Below are positions 27,401 to 33,813 of a stretch of 37,517 nt of DNA, in pieces. The notes under the pieces were generated by a model. The model worked only from the letters and a program-made list of their open reading frames with translations. It did no database searches and had not been told where the DNA came from. Made by a program: the position numbers and the translations under genes. The stretch comes from Candidatus Eiseniibacteriota bacterium (GTDB lineage Bacteria; Joyebacterota; Joyebacteria; Joyebacterales; Joyebacteraceae): assembly GCA_030600655.1 (NCBI GenBank), contig JAUVLP010000011.1, positions 1 through 37,517 on the forward strand. Reading direction: 5' to 3'. Within the stretch, counting starts at the first letter, position 1. Each line of letters begins with the position of its first letter.

Positions 27401-27594
27401 CTGAAGGTGGAGCCGGTAGCGAACTCGATGAGAGTCGCCCCCGGTCGCTCAAGGATGAGGTCGTTACATTGGAACGAAGCCGGATTCTCGAAGCGCTGGA
27501 TCGCACGGGGTGGAACAAGCAGCAGGCAGCTCAGATCCTGGGGATGTCCCGCACGGGTCTGCATGCGAAGATGAAGAAGTACGGAATCGGATAG
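24496..27594 (+). CDS. TPR-GAF sigma-54 dependent transcriptional activator with a variant GAFTDA loop
   Basis: A 1032-residue regulator. Residues ~10-520 are tetratricopeptide repeats (helical pairs such as ASAYNNLGVLAKRSGDFHGALESIENALAI); ~560-700 look like a GAF-type sensor; ~720-950 form an AAA+ domain with Walker A GESGVGKE (G746-K752), Walker B GTLFLDEIGEM and arginine fingers FRRDLFYRL; the C-terminus is a Fis-type HTH (WNKQQAAQILGMSRTGLHAKMKKYGI). Such proteins open sigma-54 promoters. The sigma-54 contact loop reads GAFTDA (793-798) in place of GAFTGA; the final Gly is Asp. The start ATG 24496 has GGGGACAGGG. It is followed by a terminator and then by the region containing a -24/-12 promoter, so it may control the RiPP cluster. 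Confidence 0.93.
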   Translation: MSNKRNDSAPEREMLKAFEKALESRSGRDAAVAAMRLGDVYLESDSYTDALSYFERTEAGELREKLTDPESAGLLVNIAKCYLGLGSYDDARRYCAKLDDLDLSDDDGSAWAEANVVLARVEIESGRYDDALRAAQKAYEILKTRAESPLLAEAGKILGIANAELGNIKAARDYFTDYLVTQKRLGNEAGLASAYNNLGVLAKRSGDFHGALESIENALAIDRKLGHAMAIADRLTNLGIILYKLSRWSEAEEKLNEARSLYGRIGATRGLVAAESALGNIFRVRREWGEAQRLFQNALSASQEKGYLRAEALALEFIGHLEMDRGEHEKALRSLNRALGCAYRLSSNSDVVGEVLRRRAEVYMELGRFDEAERDCADGIKLTREINDSLEEGATLRVLASVCYAKGERTAAEVLIHRAEEILRRIGESFELARAALAEGIGLRESSTGEEPPIDLIEARLSSAAAAFARIGLPNWVAQCEFERGKALKSSGRPDRARRWLESARLRFEAAHDCHGLAEIDAALMELDVVLADAGVARRGRYALIAEGYRFLETAEPSPDDLHHLAGELAGALSIDRLVLLQIVGGGTPAVVTSVDRTGRGVSDACRFVRTTVSKRGHSRPLVVSNGHSDGAFTPAEVGALALIPAEIGLDGKPVYLVYVDRSRTDRSVAFTQSDVEFVGAAGRMLGLMHSRVGGFTATPSTGEEADRLLDSAETVGLITRSPEMIQILVTVEQLKDSHVPVLIRGESGVGKELIAKAIHSGSRTATGRFVALNSGAIAPNLQESELFGHVRGAFTDADRDRQGLVEAAADGTLFLDEIGEMSPGLQVKLLRFLQNGEFRRVGESVTRTSNARVISATNKDLRQEVENGGFRRDLFYRLCTITVELPPLRERPEDIPALMDHFLEYYAKREGKAIAGFSREVKELFLRYGWRGNNVRELENEVRRGVALTKSGETIGIDKMSPELKVRAEGGAGSELDESRPRSLKDEVVTLERSRILEALDRTGWNKQQAAQILGMSRTGLHAKMKKYGIG

Positions 27595-27664
27595 GCGTGG
27601 TGTCTCGGCGGGACGGTGTGGGCCTCTCGTCGACGCGGCTGCAGTACCGAGAGGATGTTCCCAG

Positions 27665-27690
27665 ACCGGGCCGGAAGCGGCCCGGTTTTC
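27665..27690 (+). terminator. Rho-independent terminator of the sigma-54 regulator gene
   Basis: ACCGGGCC / GGCCCGGT (27665-27672 and 27679-27686) with a six-base loop is followed by TTTC and sits 70 bases after the stop codon. Confidence 0.8.
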
Positions 27691-27749
27691 GTTGCTGCTT
27701 CAAGCTGCCCGGCCGGCCGCATCAGCACAGGTTTTCGACACGCGTCTGT

Positions 27750-27886
27750 GCGTCACCGGAAGGCCTCCGAGACCGTCAGATCTTCGACGGAGCGTCACAA
27801 ACGTGACACTTGCGTAACCACTGTTGTAGAAGGAAGTTACCATGAGCTGCACCCGCATCGGTCGTGAGGCGTCACGAACCTGCCAC
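27750..27886. promoter_or_regulatory. Candidate enhancer sites (GCGTCAC repeats, one palindromic)
   Basis: GCGTCAC occurs at 27750-27756, 27792-27798 and 27869-27875. At the middle copy it forms a palindrome GTCAC-AAAC-GTGAC (27794-27807); the third copy continues with a similar GAACCTGCCAC. They lie roughly 120-250 bases upstream of the -24/-12 promoter, the usual distance for NtrC-type activator sites. Confidence 0.4.
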
Positions 27887-27999
27887 CGTTCGCTCGGGTG
27901 ACTACTGGTCATCTAAATTACCAACAGCGTAACTGACGAACAGTGCATGGTTTAGCAGGGATGTGCAGATGCACGAATGGGGAGCCGATCGGCACGAAC

Positions 28000-28014
28000 T
28001 GGCACGATCTCTGC
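28000..28014 (+). promoter_or_regulatory. Sigma-54 (-24/-12) promoter of the RiPP operon
   Basis: TGGCACGATCTCTGC matches the consensus TGGCACG-N4-TTGC at every fixed base but one, with the invariant GG (28001-28002) and GC (28013-28014) at exact spacing. Transcription would start near 28026, about 800 bases before the maturase gene, reading toward it. A TTGACA at 28034 has no -10 partner. Confidence 0.65.
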
Positions 28015-28045
28015 CCTTAGAAGGGTTAGAACTTTGACAACAGGG

Positions 28046-28123
28046 CTTGGAAGGGGGTGTGGCCGTGAGTGAAATTATCAGGGGGGCGAGTCCGGTCGCT
28101 CTATGGCCCTCCTCCCTTCCAAG
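28046..28123 (+). other. Long hairpin at the start of the predicted RiPP operon leader
   Basis: The 19-base arms 28046-28064 and 28105-28123 pair over their whole length with two G-U pairs and two mismatches. The 40-base loop holds a smaller hairpin GCGA / TCGC (28086-28089 and 28096-28099). It begins some 20 bases after the predicted sigma-54 transcription start and could be a regulatory leader RNA. Confidence 0.45.
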
Positions 28124-28820
28124 AACCACAGGCTCTCCGGATTCATCGGGGAGATGACATAGAACAGAGAGAGTAGTCATGCCGAGCGCGGCGAGAGTTA
28201 AGATAATAACCGTGATCCTGCTCATCGGAATAGCCTCGCCGTTCCTCGGCTGAACTTGAGCAGCTGTCGATTCCCTGGCACCTGGCGGCAGCTGAGAGAA
28301 ATAGAGAAGAAGAACGAACAACAGCAAGGAGTGACACCGACGAGACAAGACTGACTGCTCTCCACCCGGATTCCATCCGAACGGCGACCTTGGTCAGAAG
28401 CACTCTCCTCCCAGGATGGGATCCAGCCCACGAGGCCGGCAGGCGCGAACGATCTTCCACAATCCGCCTGCCGGCTGTTCTACGCTCGGGAGTCATAGTG
28501 CGATGTAGCGTGTAATCCAAGTAGACAGTTGTGAGAAAGTGCGGCGTGGCCATGAGGCGGCGCCGCACTCCGTATTGTGCCCGCACGCGCTTCTGTGGTG
28601 GAGTTGACGTGCGCTCCACGTGAACTGGTCGCCAACTTGCTTCCAACAGGCTGTCCAGGGAACGCAGTCGATCTGCGGTCAGCGGCGACGCCGGTTCCCG
28701 GTTGCTGATTTCTGTCCCCAGTGCCCAGTCCCCAGTTCCGAATCATCAGATCTTCCCCAATGGGTCATTCCAACCGTGCCATCATCGATTACGCAGAGCC
28801 GATTCGACCTGCGAGAGGAA

Positions 28821-31286
28821 ATGCACCGCGTCGCGTCCGGCTTCGAGTCGTCCGTCAGTCGCTTTCGATTGGAGAGCGCGATGCCGGACAAGGGCATCAG
28901 ATCGACCAACATCGCCGTCACTCTTCCGTTTCTTCTGATTGAAGGCATCAGGTTTGAAGGCGACCGCAACGCTGCGAGAGCGATGTCTCTGGGGAATGCA
29001 TTCGCCACGGCGCATTTCCTCTCGCAGGACGAGTTTCTGGACGGCACAAGGGGTGTCGACCCGAGAGCGCTCGGCTTTTGCGACAGCTGCCTGTGCGAGT
29101 TCGTTCGCCTGTACACTGAGCTCTTCCCACGGGAGAGCGAGTTCTGGCAGCACTACGAACGGTTCATGGATGAGTACTTCTTGAGCCTTGAGTGGGAGCT
29201 GTCGATTCACGACGAAGACGGAGGTTTCGGAGCCGTCGGGGATGACGAGCTCAACAGGACGCTCCTCCTTCTGGGAAGGAAGATGTCACCGCTGAAAGTC
29301 ACCGCCGCAGCGGTGGCCACTCTTGGTGGGCGTCCGGATCTCCTTCCGGCCATGGAGCGGCTGATCGAGGAGTACCACGCTGGTTACCAGCTGGCTGATG
29401 ACCTGGTCGATCTTGGTGAGGATCTGGCGGCAGGCCGTCCGTCGGCGACTGTGTGGATGCTGCTCAGGTGGAGCGGTTGTAAGGAGCTTCCCCGGAAGCT
29501 CTCCGCGAGAGGTCTTCTCAGGATGGCGGCCGAGTCAGGTGCTCTTGAGAGAGTAACCGGGACAATGGAGCTGTGTTACTCGCAGGCTCGAAGCACAGCG
29601 GAGAATTTTCCTTGTCCGCAGCTTGCTGAGTTTCTGAGTACTGCGCTTCGCGATGCCACTCTCGGCAACGCTCGAATGACGCGTCGTCTCTCACTCGAGG
29701 CGCAGGCTGTCGCGAGCAGTTCCGGGCACGGGAAAACTCGTAACGGCCAGGAGTCGCCCGACTTGCTCACACGCGCGATCCTTGCGGGGTACGAGCTTCA
29801 TACGTTCAGCGTAGACGGAAAGGCATTCGCGTTCGATCCAGCGTCCGGCTTCTTCTTTGAAGCAGACGCCGTCGCGGCAGACACAATCAGTTGGCTCAGG
29901 AGAAGGGCGTTAGTGACCGAGCGAGCGGTTCTCGAGCTCAATCACGGCGCTGTCTCCGTCCAATCCGCCATCTCCGAGGTGGCGGGGCTGGCGCCGGGCG
30001 GGAAGCCCTGGCGGAGTGGGAAGCAGGTCGCGGAGATCAAGATTTCCATCAAATCGTTGGCGCTTAACGTGAGCAACGCCTGCAACCTCTCGTGTTCTTA
30101 CTGCTACCTTGGAGCAATGGCAGCTTCAGATACGGGTGGTGGATGTCGCACAGAGAACAGGACCTGCGAGACCATGTCGGAGGAGGTGGCTTTCAGGGCC
30201 ATTGACCTCCTGATACGCGAGTCGTTCGGAGAGCCGGAGATATCGATAATCTTCTTTGGCGGAGAGCCGCTACTCGCGACAGACATGCTTCGTCCAGTCG
30301 TTCGCTATGCGCGAGAGCGTGCCGCGGAGGTGGGTCGGAAGATCCGCTTCCATATGACAACGAATGGAACCCTACTCACGTCCATCACCGCCGAGCTCCT
30401 CGCCGAGCTCGGGATCGACGTCATGGTCAGCATGGACGGCTGCGAAAAGGACCATGATGCAAACCGGCGATTCCGAAACGGCAAGGGATCCTACGCGGAC
30501 ATTGTACACAACCTGACAGAGTTGCCGCCTGGTTTCAATGTGGGAGTCAGGGCGACGGTGACGGAGTCATCGGAACCTCTGACAGAGCTTGTGGCGCATC
30601 TTGCGGGGCTCGGTTTTTCCACCGTGCATCTGGCTCCCGTCAGCGGACCGAGTATGAGCAGGGAGTTTGCTGAGCGGCTCTGCTCTGAGTTTGAGGGGCT
30701 TGCCGAGGCTGAACGCGACTTGTTGCTGAGTGGCTCGCGTCCATCTGTGAGTAGTTTCACCGAGCCGATAGTGCTTCTGGCGCGTGGGTCCCGCCGCGAT
30801 TCCCCGTGCGGCGCCGGGGCGCGCTACCTCTCTGTTGCGACGGACGGGACACTCTACCTTTGCCACAGATTCGCCGGTGATGATCGCTTCGCTGTCGGAC
30901 ACGTGGCAGGTGGCATCGACCGTCGGGCGATCACGTCATTGCTCAAGAAGCTGCGGGCAGCGTCGTCCGCTTGCCTGGACTGCTGGGCGCGCGATCTGTG
31001 CGGAGGACCCTGCCATCACGATCTTGACACGATGCCGGAAGAAGCATCGGGGCACGATGCGGTGCGATGCATCGTCAGGAGGAGAATCATTGAGCTTTCG
31101 ATGTGGTTGTACGCAGGGCTGTCTGAGGGGCAGAAGAGGCGGTTACGTGGACGAGCGCGGAGCGGGGCTGATGACGCAGCGGGTGTGCGGGACTGTCCAC
31201 CGGGAGGAGCAGATGGCGAAGTGAGTGTGCGGGATTGCCCGCCTGGAGGAGGGGGTGGCGAAGTGAGTGTGCGGGAGAGGGGGTGA
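28821..31286 (+). CDS. Radical SAM/SPASM peptide maturase fused to an isoprenoid-synthase-like domain
   Basis: An 821-residue fusion protein. Residues ~1-270 resemble class I isoprenoid synthases, with Asp motifs DEFLD (70-74) and GYQLADDLVD (DDLVD 193-197). Residues ~323-400 look like the RRE-type peptide-binding start of SCIFF-like maturases (LHTFSVDGKAFAFDPASG). The radical SAM core has CNLSCSYC (C421, C425, C428) and FFGGEPLL. The SPASM part has C-x12-G-x4-C, then CLDCWARDLCGGPC (CX2CX5CX3C) and a last RCIV, enough for two auxiliary clusters. It should modify the two peptides encoded just downstream. The C-terminus carries a 14-residue tandem repeat. The start is uncertain: ATG 28821 is poorly spaced from GAGAGG; ATG 28881 has a good GGAG but would remove a helix; the open frame reaches 28620. 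Confidence 0.9.
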   Translation: MHRVASGFESSVSRFRLESAMPDKGIRSTNIAVTLPFLLIEGIRFEGDRNAARAMSLGNAFATAHFLSQDEFLDGTRGVDPRALGFCDSCLCEFVRLYTELFPRESEFWQHYERFMDEYFLSLEWELSIHDEDGGFGAVGDDELNRTLLLLGRKMSPLKVTAAAVATLGGRPDLLPAMERLIEEYHAGYQLADDLVDLGEDLAAGRPSATVWMLLRWSGCKELPRKLSARGLLRMAAESGALERVTGTMELCYSQARSTAENFPCPQLAEFLSTALRDATLGNARMTRRLSLEAQAVASSSGHGKTRNGQESPDLLTRAILAGYELHTFSVDGKAFAFDPASGFFFEADAVAADTISWLRRRALVTERAVLELNHGAVSVQSAISEVAGLAPGGKPWRSGKQVAEIKISIKSLALNVSNACNLSCSYCYLGAMAASDTGGGCRTENRTCETMSEEVAFRAIDLLIRESFGEPEISIIFFGGEPLLATDMLRPVVRYARERAAEVGRKIRFHMTTNGTLLTSITAELLAELGIDVMVSMDGCEKDHDANRRFRNGKGSYADIVHNLTELPPGFNVGVRATVTESSEPLTELVAHLAGLGFSTVHLAPVSGPSMSREFAERLCSEFEGLAEAERDLLLSGSRPSVSSFTEPIVLLARGSRRDSPCGAGARYLSVATDGTLYLCHRFAGDDRFAVGHVAGGIDRRAITSLLKKLRAASSACLDCWARDLCGGPCHHDLDTMPEEASGHDAVRCIVRRRIIELSMWLYAGLSEGQKRRLRGRARSGADDAAGVRDCPPGGADGEVSVRDCPPGGGGGEVSVRERG
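31185..31276 (+). repeat. 42-base tandem repeat at the 3' end of the maturase gene
   Basis: Two 42-base units (31185-31226 and 31227-31268; 35 of 42 positions equal) and a partial third start with GTGCGGGA. They add VRDCPPGG-type 14-residue repeats to the maturase. Each unit holds GGAGGAG and then (A/G)TGGCGAAGTGA. The same GTGCGGGA also precedes the second peptide gene (31491). Confidence 0.85.
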
Positions 31287-31471
31287 TGAGTTTGAAGCAC
31301 ATGAAGCTGGCGAACGGCGCAAGAGGGGTGGCCGAAGTCGCGGGGAAGGCAGAGGTGAGTGAGGTATGTTTCGTCGATTACTCGCAGTGTCCTTCGTCGG
31401 ATCTCTGCTGGATTCTGGATGCAGGGTGTGGATGCGATAAGCATGACAACTGTTTCATAGACACGGGGTAA
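31286..31471 (+). CDS. Cys/Asp-rich RiPP precursor peptide A
   Basis: A 61-residue peptide whose ATG overlaps the maturase stop (TGATG), with GAGAGGGGG upstream. The leader is short (residues ~1-27, with KHMKLANG). The core (28-61) has six Cys (28, 35, 41, 48, 50, 56) and Asp at 31, 39, 45, 51, 54 and 59. Nearly every Cys is followed two or three residues later by Asp: C35-x3-D39, C41-x3-D45, C50-x3-D54, plus C28-x2-D31 and C56-x2-D59. In freyrasin-type ranthipeptides, radical SAM enzymes join Cys to Asp in C-x3-D units, so thioether formation is expected. It has no signal peptide and no Gly-Gly cleavage site. The ORF opens upstream inside the maturase, but the overlap start fits best. Confidence 0.8.
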   Translation: MSLKHMKLANGARGVAEVAGKAEVSEVCFVDYSQCPSSDLCWILDAGCGCDKHDNCFIDTG

Positions 31472-31511
31472 TCGGTGCGTGGACAGCCGCGTGCGGGAAG
31501 GAGATCAAGGG

Positions 31512-31679
31512 ATGAATCATCTCAGGCTGGCGAACAGCGGTTCAGATTCGTGTGGTGCAGCGCCTGATTCGCTTCTGTGCTACATCTTCGTTGATTGGGG
31601 AGACTGCGGTTCTGTTGATCAGTGCGGGTTTGACTTTTGTGGCTGTGGCAACAGAGACATCTGTCTCGTCGACTACTAG
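31512..31679 (+). CDS. Cys/Asp-rich RiPP precursor peptide B
   Basis: A 55-residue peptide, paralogous to peptide A. Its leader begins MNHLRLANSG (compare KHMKLANG in A). The core has seven Cys (14, 23, 32, 38, 43, 45, 51) and shares with A the pattern FVD[WY]-x2-C-x-S-x-D-x-C, then CGC-x3-D-x-C and a final [IV]D. C32-x3-D36 and C45-x3-D49 repeat the C-x3-D unit; C38-x2-D41 and C51-x2-D54 are shorter. The ATG at 31512 has AAGGAG eight bases upstream; a longer frame starts at 31479 without a ribosome site. It follows A by 40 bases and precedes the propeller protein by 12 bases. Confidence 0.8.
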   Translation: MNHLRLANSGSDSCGAAPDSLLCYIFVDWGDCGSVDQCGFDFCGCGNRDICLVDY

Positions 31680-31691
31680 GAGGGAAATACG

Positions 31692-33116
31692 ATGGCCGTG
31701 GGTGAGTGTTCTGCGGGTGGCGTAGCGAGGCGATCGACATGTGTCATCACCGTCGCGGCAATCCTGTGTGCCGGGGCACTCACCGCGGCGCAGCCGGATG
31801 CCCGTGCGGGCGCATCCGCAGCAGCAGCGCAGGTGGATGCCGGTGTCGTGACTATGGACAAGCTGTGGGTGACGAGCCTCGACATTCCCGGGGCAAATAT
31901 CGCCAACGCGCTTCTTGCTGATCTCAATGGAGATGGGGCTAGCGAAGCCCTCGTGACGATGGGAAAGGGAAGGGAATCCTCCACGGTGGTCGCCCTCGAC
32001 CTGGAATCCGGGGCTGAGATCTGGCGTGTCGCTCATGCGGATCCGGCCAACTCGCTCACGGCCGATCTTCTCGCATCTCCGGGGGAGGAGGTCGTGACGT
32101 GCTCTGGGAACAGGATTCTGGTTCAGAACGGTGCGACGGGCGAGATCCTCGCCGGGCGCGAGCTGCTTGGGAAGGTTCGTGGCATCGGTGTCGTACAAAC
32201 GACATCCGGAGAGCAGCTCATAGCTCTTACTGTTTGCGGCGATGAGAGTGATGACCTCGTGGCTATGGGGCTTCCCGGATTGGCCGTGCGTTGGAGAAGG
32301 ACGGTTGCGCACGACGGGAGCGCGTTCGGGGATGGGGTGTCCAAGCTTATGTGCGCTGACATTGATGGGGACGGAGCGTCAGAGATTCTGTTTGTGGAGA
32401 ACGCGAACGTTCTCAGATGTGTCTCATCGGCCGGCGAGGATCTCTGGAGCACGAAACTGGGAGATAAGGGCCGCATGTATCCTGAGGGTGTCGCCAGCAA
32501 TCCGCCCGTTGTCGCGGATCTGACAGGCGACGGATACAACGAAGTTGCTGTCGGTTGCTTCGCCGGCGCGCTCGTTGTCCTTGACGGGGAGACGGGTGAT
32601 GAACTGGTTCGAATGCGGTTCGGCAACGAGTCTCACAAGGAAGTGCTCGCAAAGAGACGGTTTCCACGCTTCATCAGAAATGCGATCGCAAGAACAGGGG
32701 AACCGATAGGCGAGATGGTGCCTATCGAGGTGGACGGATCGACCGGCAGTGAACTCGTCTTTGGCTGCAGTGATGGCCTGTTGTATGCGGCGGCGCCCAA
32801 GTGGGAGAAGCGCGTCTGGGAACTCGATACCGGGGGCGATGTCTACGATGCTCCGGTGCTCGTCGAGCTGGCAGATGCCGGCTCGGGGGGGGACATTGTG
32901 CCGTATCTGGTGGCTTGGCATGAGCGGCGCGTCGGAGTGCTGGCGCTTGGGACAGGCGAAGAGATTGTCGCTCTTCCTGACGGGGTGGGGGCATCCGATG
33001 TGCTCGTGTACGATGTGAACGATGACGGCCGAGATGATCTAATCATCGTCAGCGCGAGCGCGCAGAGTGTGATGGCGGTGGAATTCCGCGCCGTGGTAGA
33101 CGAGGGGGAACGATGA
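31692..33116 (+). CDS. Secreted FG-GAP/VCBS beta-propeller protein in the RiPP operon
   Basis: A 474-residue protein with a signal peptide (about residues 14-34, ending ALTAAQ). The body has repeated calcium-binding FG-GAP loops: DLNGDGASE, DIDGDGASE, DLTGDGYNE and DVNDDGRDD, plus PQQ-propeller-like strands (VVALDLESGAEIWRV). It should fold as a seven- or eight-bladed propeller outside the cytoplasmic membrane. ATG 31692 has AGGAGGG upstream, 12 bases after peptide B. I infer it binds or presents the modified peptides, since it is wedged between the precursors and the exporter genes. In quinohemoprotein amine dehydrogenase a propeller subunit also binds a thioether-crosslinked small subunit, though no heme protein is encoded here. 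Confidence 0.85.
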   Translation: MAVGECSAGGVARRSTCVITVAAILCAGALTAAQPDARAGASAAAAQVDAGVVTMDKLWVTSLDIPGANIANALLADLNGDGASEALVTMGKGRESSTVVALDLESGAEIWRVAHADPANSLTADLLASPGEEVVTCSGNRILVQNGATGEILAGRELLGKVRGIGVVQTTSGEQLIALTVCGDESDDLVAMGLPGLAVRWRRTVAHDGSAFGDGVSKLMCADIDGDGASEILFVENANVLRCVSSAGEDLWSTKLGDKGRMYPEGVASNPPVVADLTGDGYNEVAVGCFAGALVVLDGETGDELVRMRFGNESHKEVLAKRRFPRFIRNAIARTGEPIGEMVPIEVDGSTGSELVFGCSDGLLYAAAPKWEKRVWELDTGGDVYDAPVLVELADAGSGGDIVPYLVAWHERRVGVLALGTGEEIVALPDGVGASDVLVYDVNDDGRDDLIIVSASAQSVMAVEFRAVVDEGER

Positions 33117-33153
33117 GTGGCGGGAGATTCGTCGAATCGACAGAGGGGAATCG

Positions 33154-33813
33154 ATGAGAATTGTAGAATTCTCCGATGTCGGGAAACAGTTCCGGCGTCG
33201 CGGGCAGCGGTTGGATGCACTGAGAGACCTCAGCTTCACGGTGGCGTCGGGGGAGGCAGTCGCTCTCGTTGGTCCGAACGGAGCAGGGAAAAGCACGGCG
33301 CTCCGCATCGCGGCCGGACTTCTGATGCCATCACGTGGGCGGGTCGTTGTCTGCGGCTTCGACGTGAGGCGCGCGCCGGTGCATGTCAGGCGCCGTGTCG
33401 GAGTTTCTCTGGGCGCCGAACGCTCGTTCTACGCAAGGCTGACCGCAAGGATGAATCTCGCGTTCTTCGGGCGCCTGGCTGGGCTCTGGGGGAGCGAGTT
33501 GTCTTCTGCCATGGGCTGCGTCGCGAGCGAGCTGGATCTGGAGCCGTGGCTGAACATGCGTGCCGGGCGATTGTCCAGGGGAACGGGAGCGCGGCTGGCT
33601 GTCGCGAGAGCCCTCCTTGGTGCCCCGTCGCTTCTTCTTCTTGATGAACCGTTCGCTTCTCTTGACGTTGCCGGGTGTGCTCTTGTGTGTTCCGCGATCG
33701 AGCGAAGGCTGCGGAACGGATGCGCTCTCGTGATGGCGACTCACAGAGTGGAGGGGTCGCAGTTCTGCGAGCGGATCGTTGAGCTGCCGCTACCTGGGGT
33801 GGCGCGCGCATGA
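33154..33813 (+). CDS. ABC transporter ATP-binding protein
   Basis: A 219-residue ATPase of the ABC-2 exporter type. Walker A is GPNGAGKST, the signature is LSRGTGARL (LSGGQ-type but changed), Walker B LLLLDEPFASLD and the switch His in MATHR. ATG 33154 has GAGGGGAA upstream. Its stop overlaps the permease start as ATGA. With the permease it makes a likely exporter for the operon's peptides. The degenerate signature fits the drug/peptide export subgroup poorly, but the catalytic residues are present. Confidence 0.92.
   Translation: MRIVEFSDVGKQFRRRGQRLDALRDLSFTVASGEAVALVGPNGAGKSTALRIAAGLLMPSRGRVVVCGFDVRRAPVHVRRRVGVSLGAERSFYARLTARMNLAFFGRLAGLWGSELSSAMGCVASELDLEPWLNMRAGRLSRGTGARLAVARALLGAPSLLLLDEPFASLDVAGCALVCSAIERRLRNGCALVMATHRVEGSQFCERIVELPLPGVARA

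Larger units (their letters stand above)
27691..28820. other. Long non-coding control region upstream of the RiPP operon
   Basis: No convincing gene is seen here. The stretch holds GCGTCAC-type repeats, a -24/-12 promoter and a long hairpin, each listed separately. Three very short plus-strand frames could be translated but are unsupported: 19 codons after AAGGAAG at 27842, 30 codons from a GTG at 28065 inside the hairpin, and 24 codons with a hydrophobic product (MPSAARVKIITVILLIGIAS) at 28179. A minus-strand frame at 27902-28225, or up to 28348, starts with a hydrophobic stretch resembling a signal peptide but has no family and crosses the promoter, so I did not call it. The last 120 bases contain CCCCAGT-type short repeats. 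Confidence 0.6.

Noticed and set aside
26629-27564. Minus-strand open frame of 311 codons opposite the AAA+ domain
   Set aside because: Antisense to strong sigma-54 motifs; no signal for translation.
28034-28039. TTGACA near the maturase operon as a sigma-70 -35 box
   Set aside because: No -10-like sequence at 16-18 bases; the -24/-12 element next to it is a far better match.
27902-28348. Minus-strand frame with a hydrophobic N-terminus
   Set aside because: Two alternative starts each give a signal-like stretch, but there is no family, the ribosome sites are weak, and it runs through the -24/-12 promoter and the long hairpin. Kept only as a note in the control region entry.
28620-28820. Upstream extension of the maturase frame by 67 codons
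   Set aside because: No ribosome site, short CCCCAGT-type repeats and odd composition; only the last ~15 codons look coding-like, so the exact start stays uncertain.
31286-31679. The two Cys-rich peptides as ferredoxin-like or zinc-binding proteins
   Set aside because: The Cys spacing fits no standard ferredoxin or zinc ribbon, Asp follows almost every Cys, and both lie directly behind a SPASM maturase.
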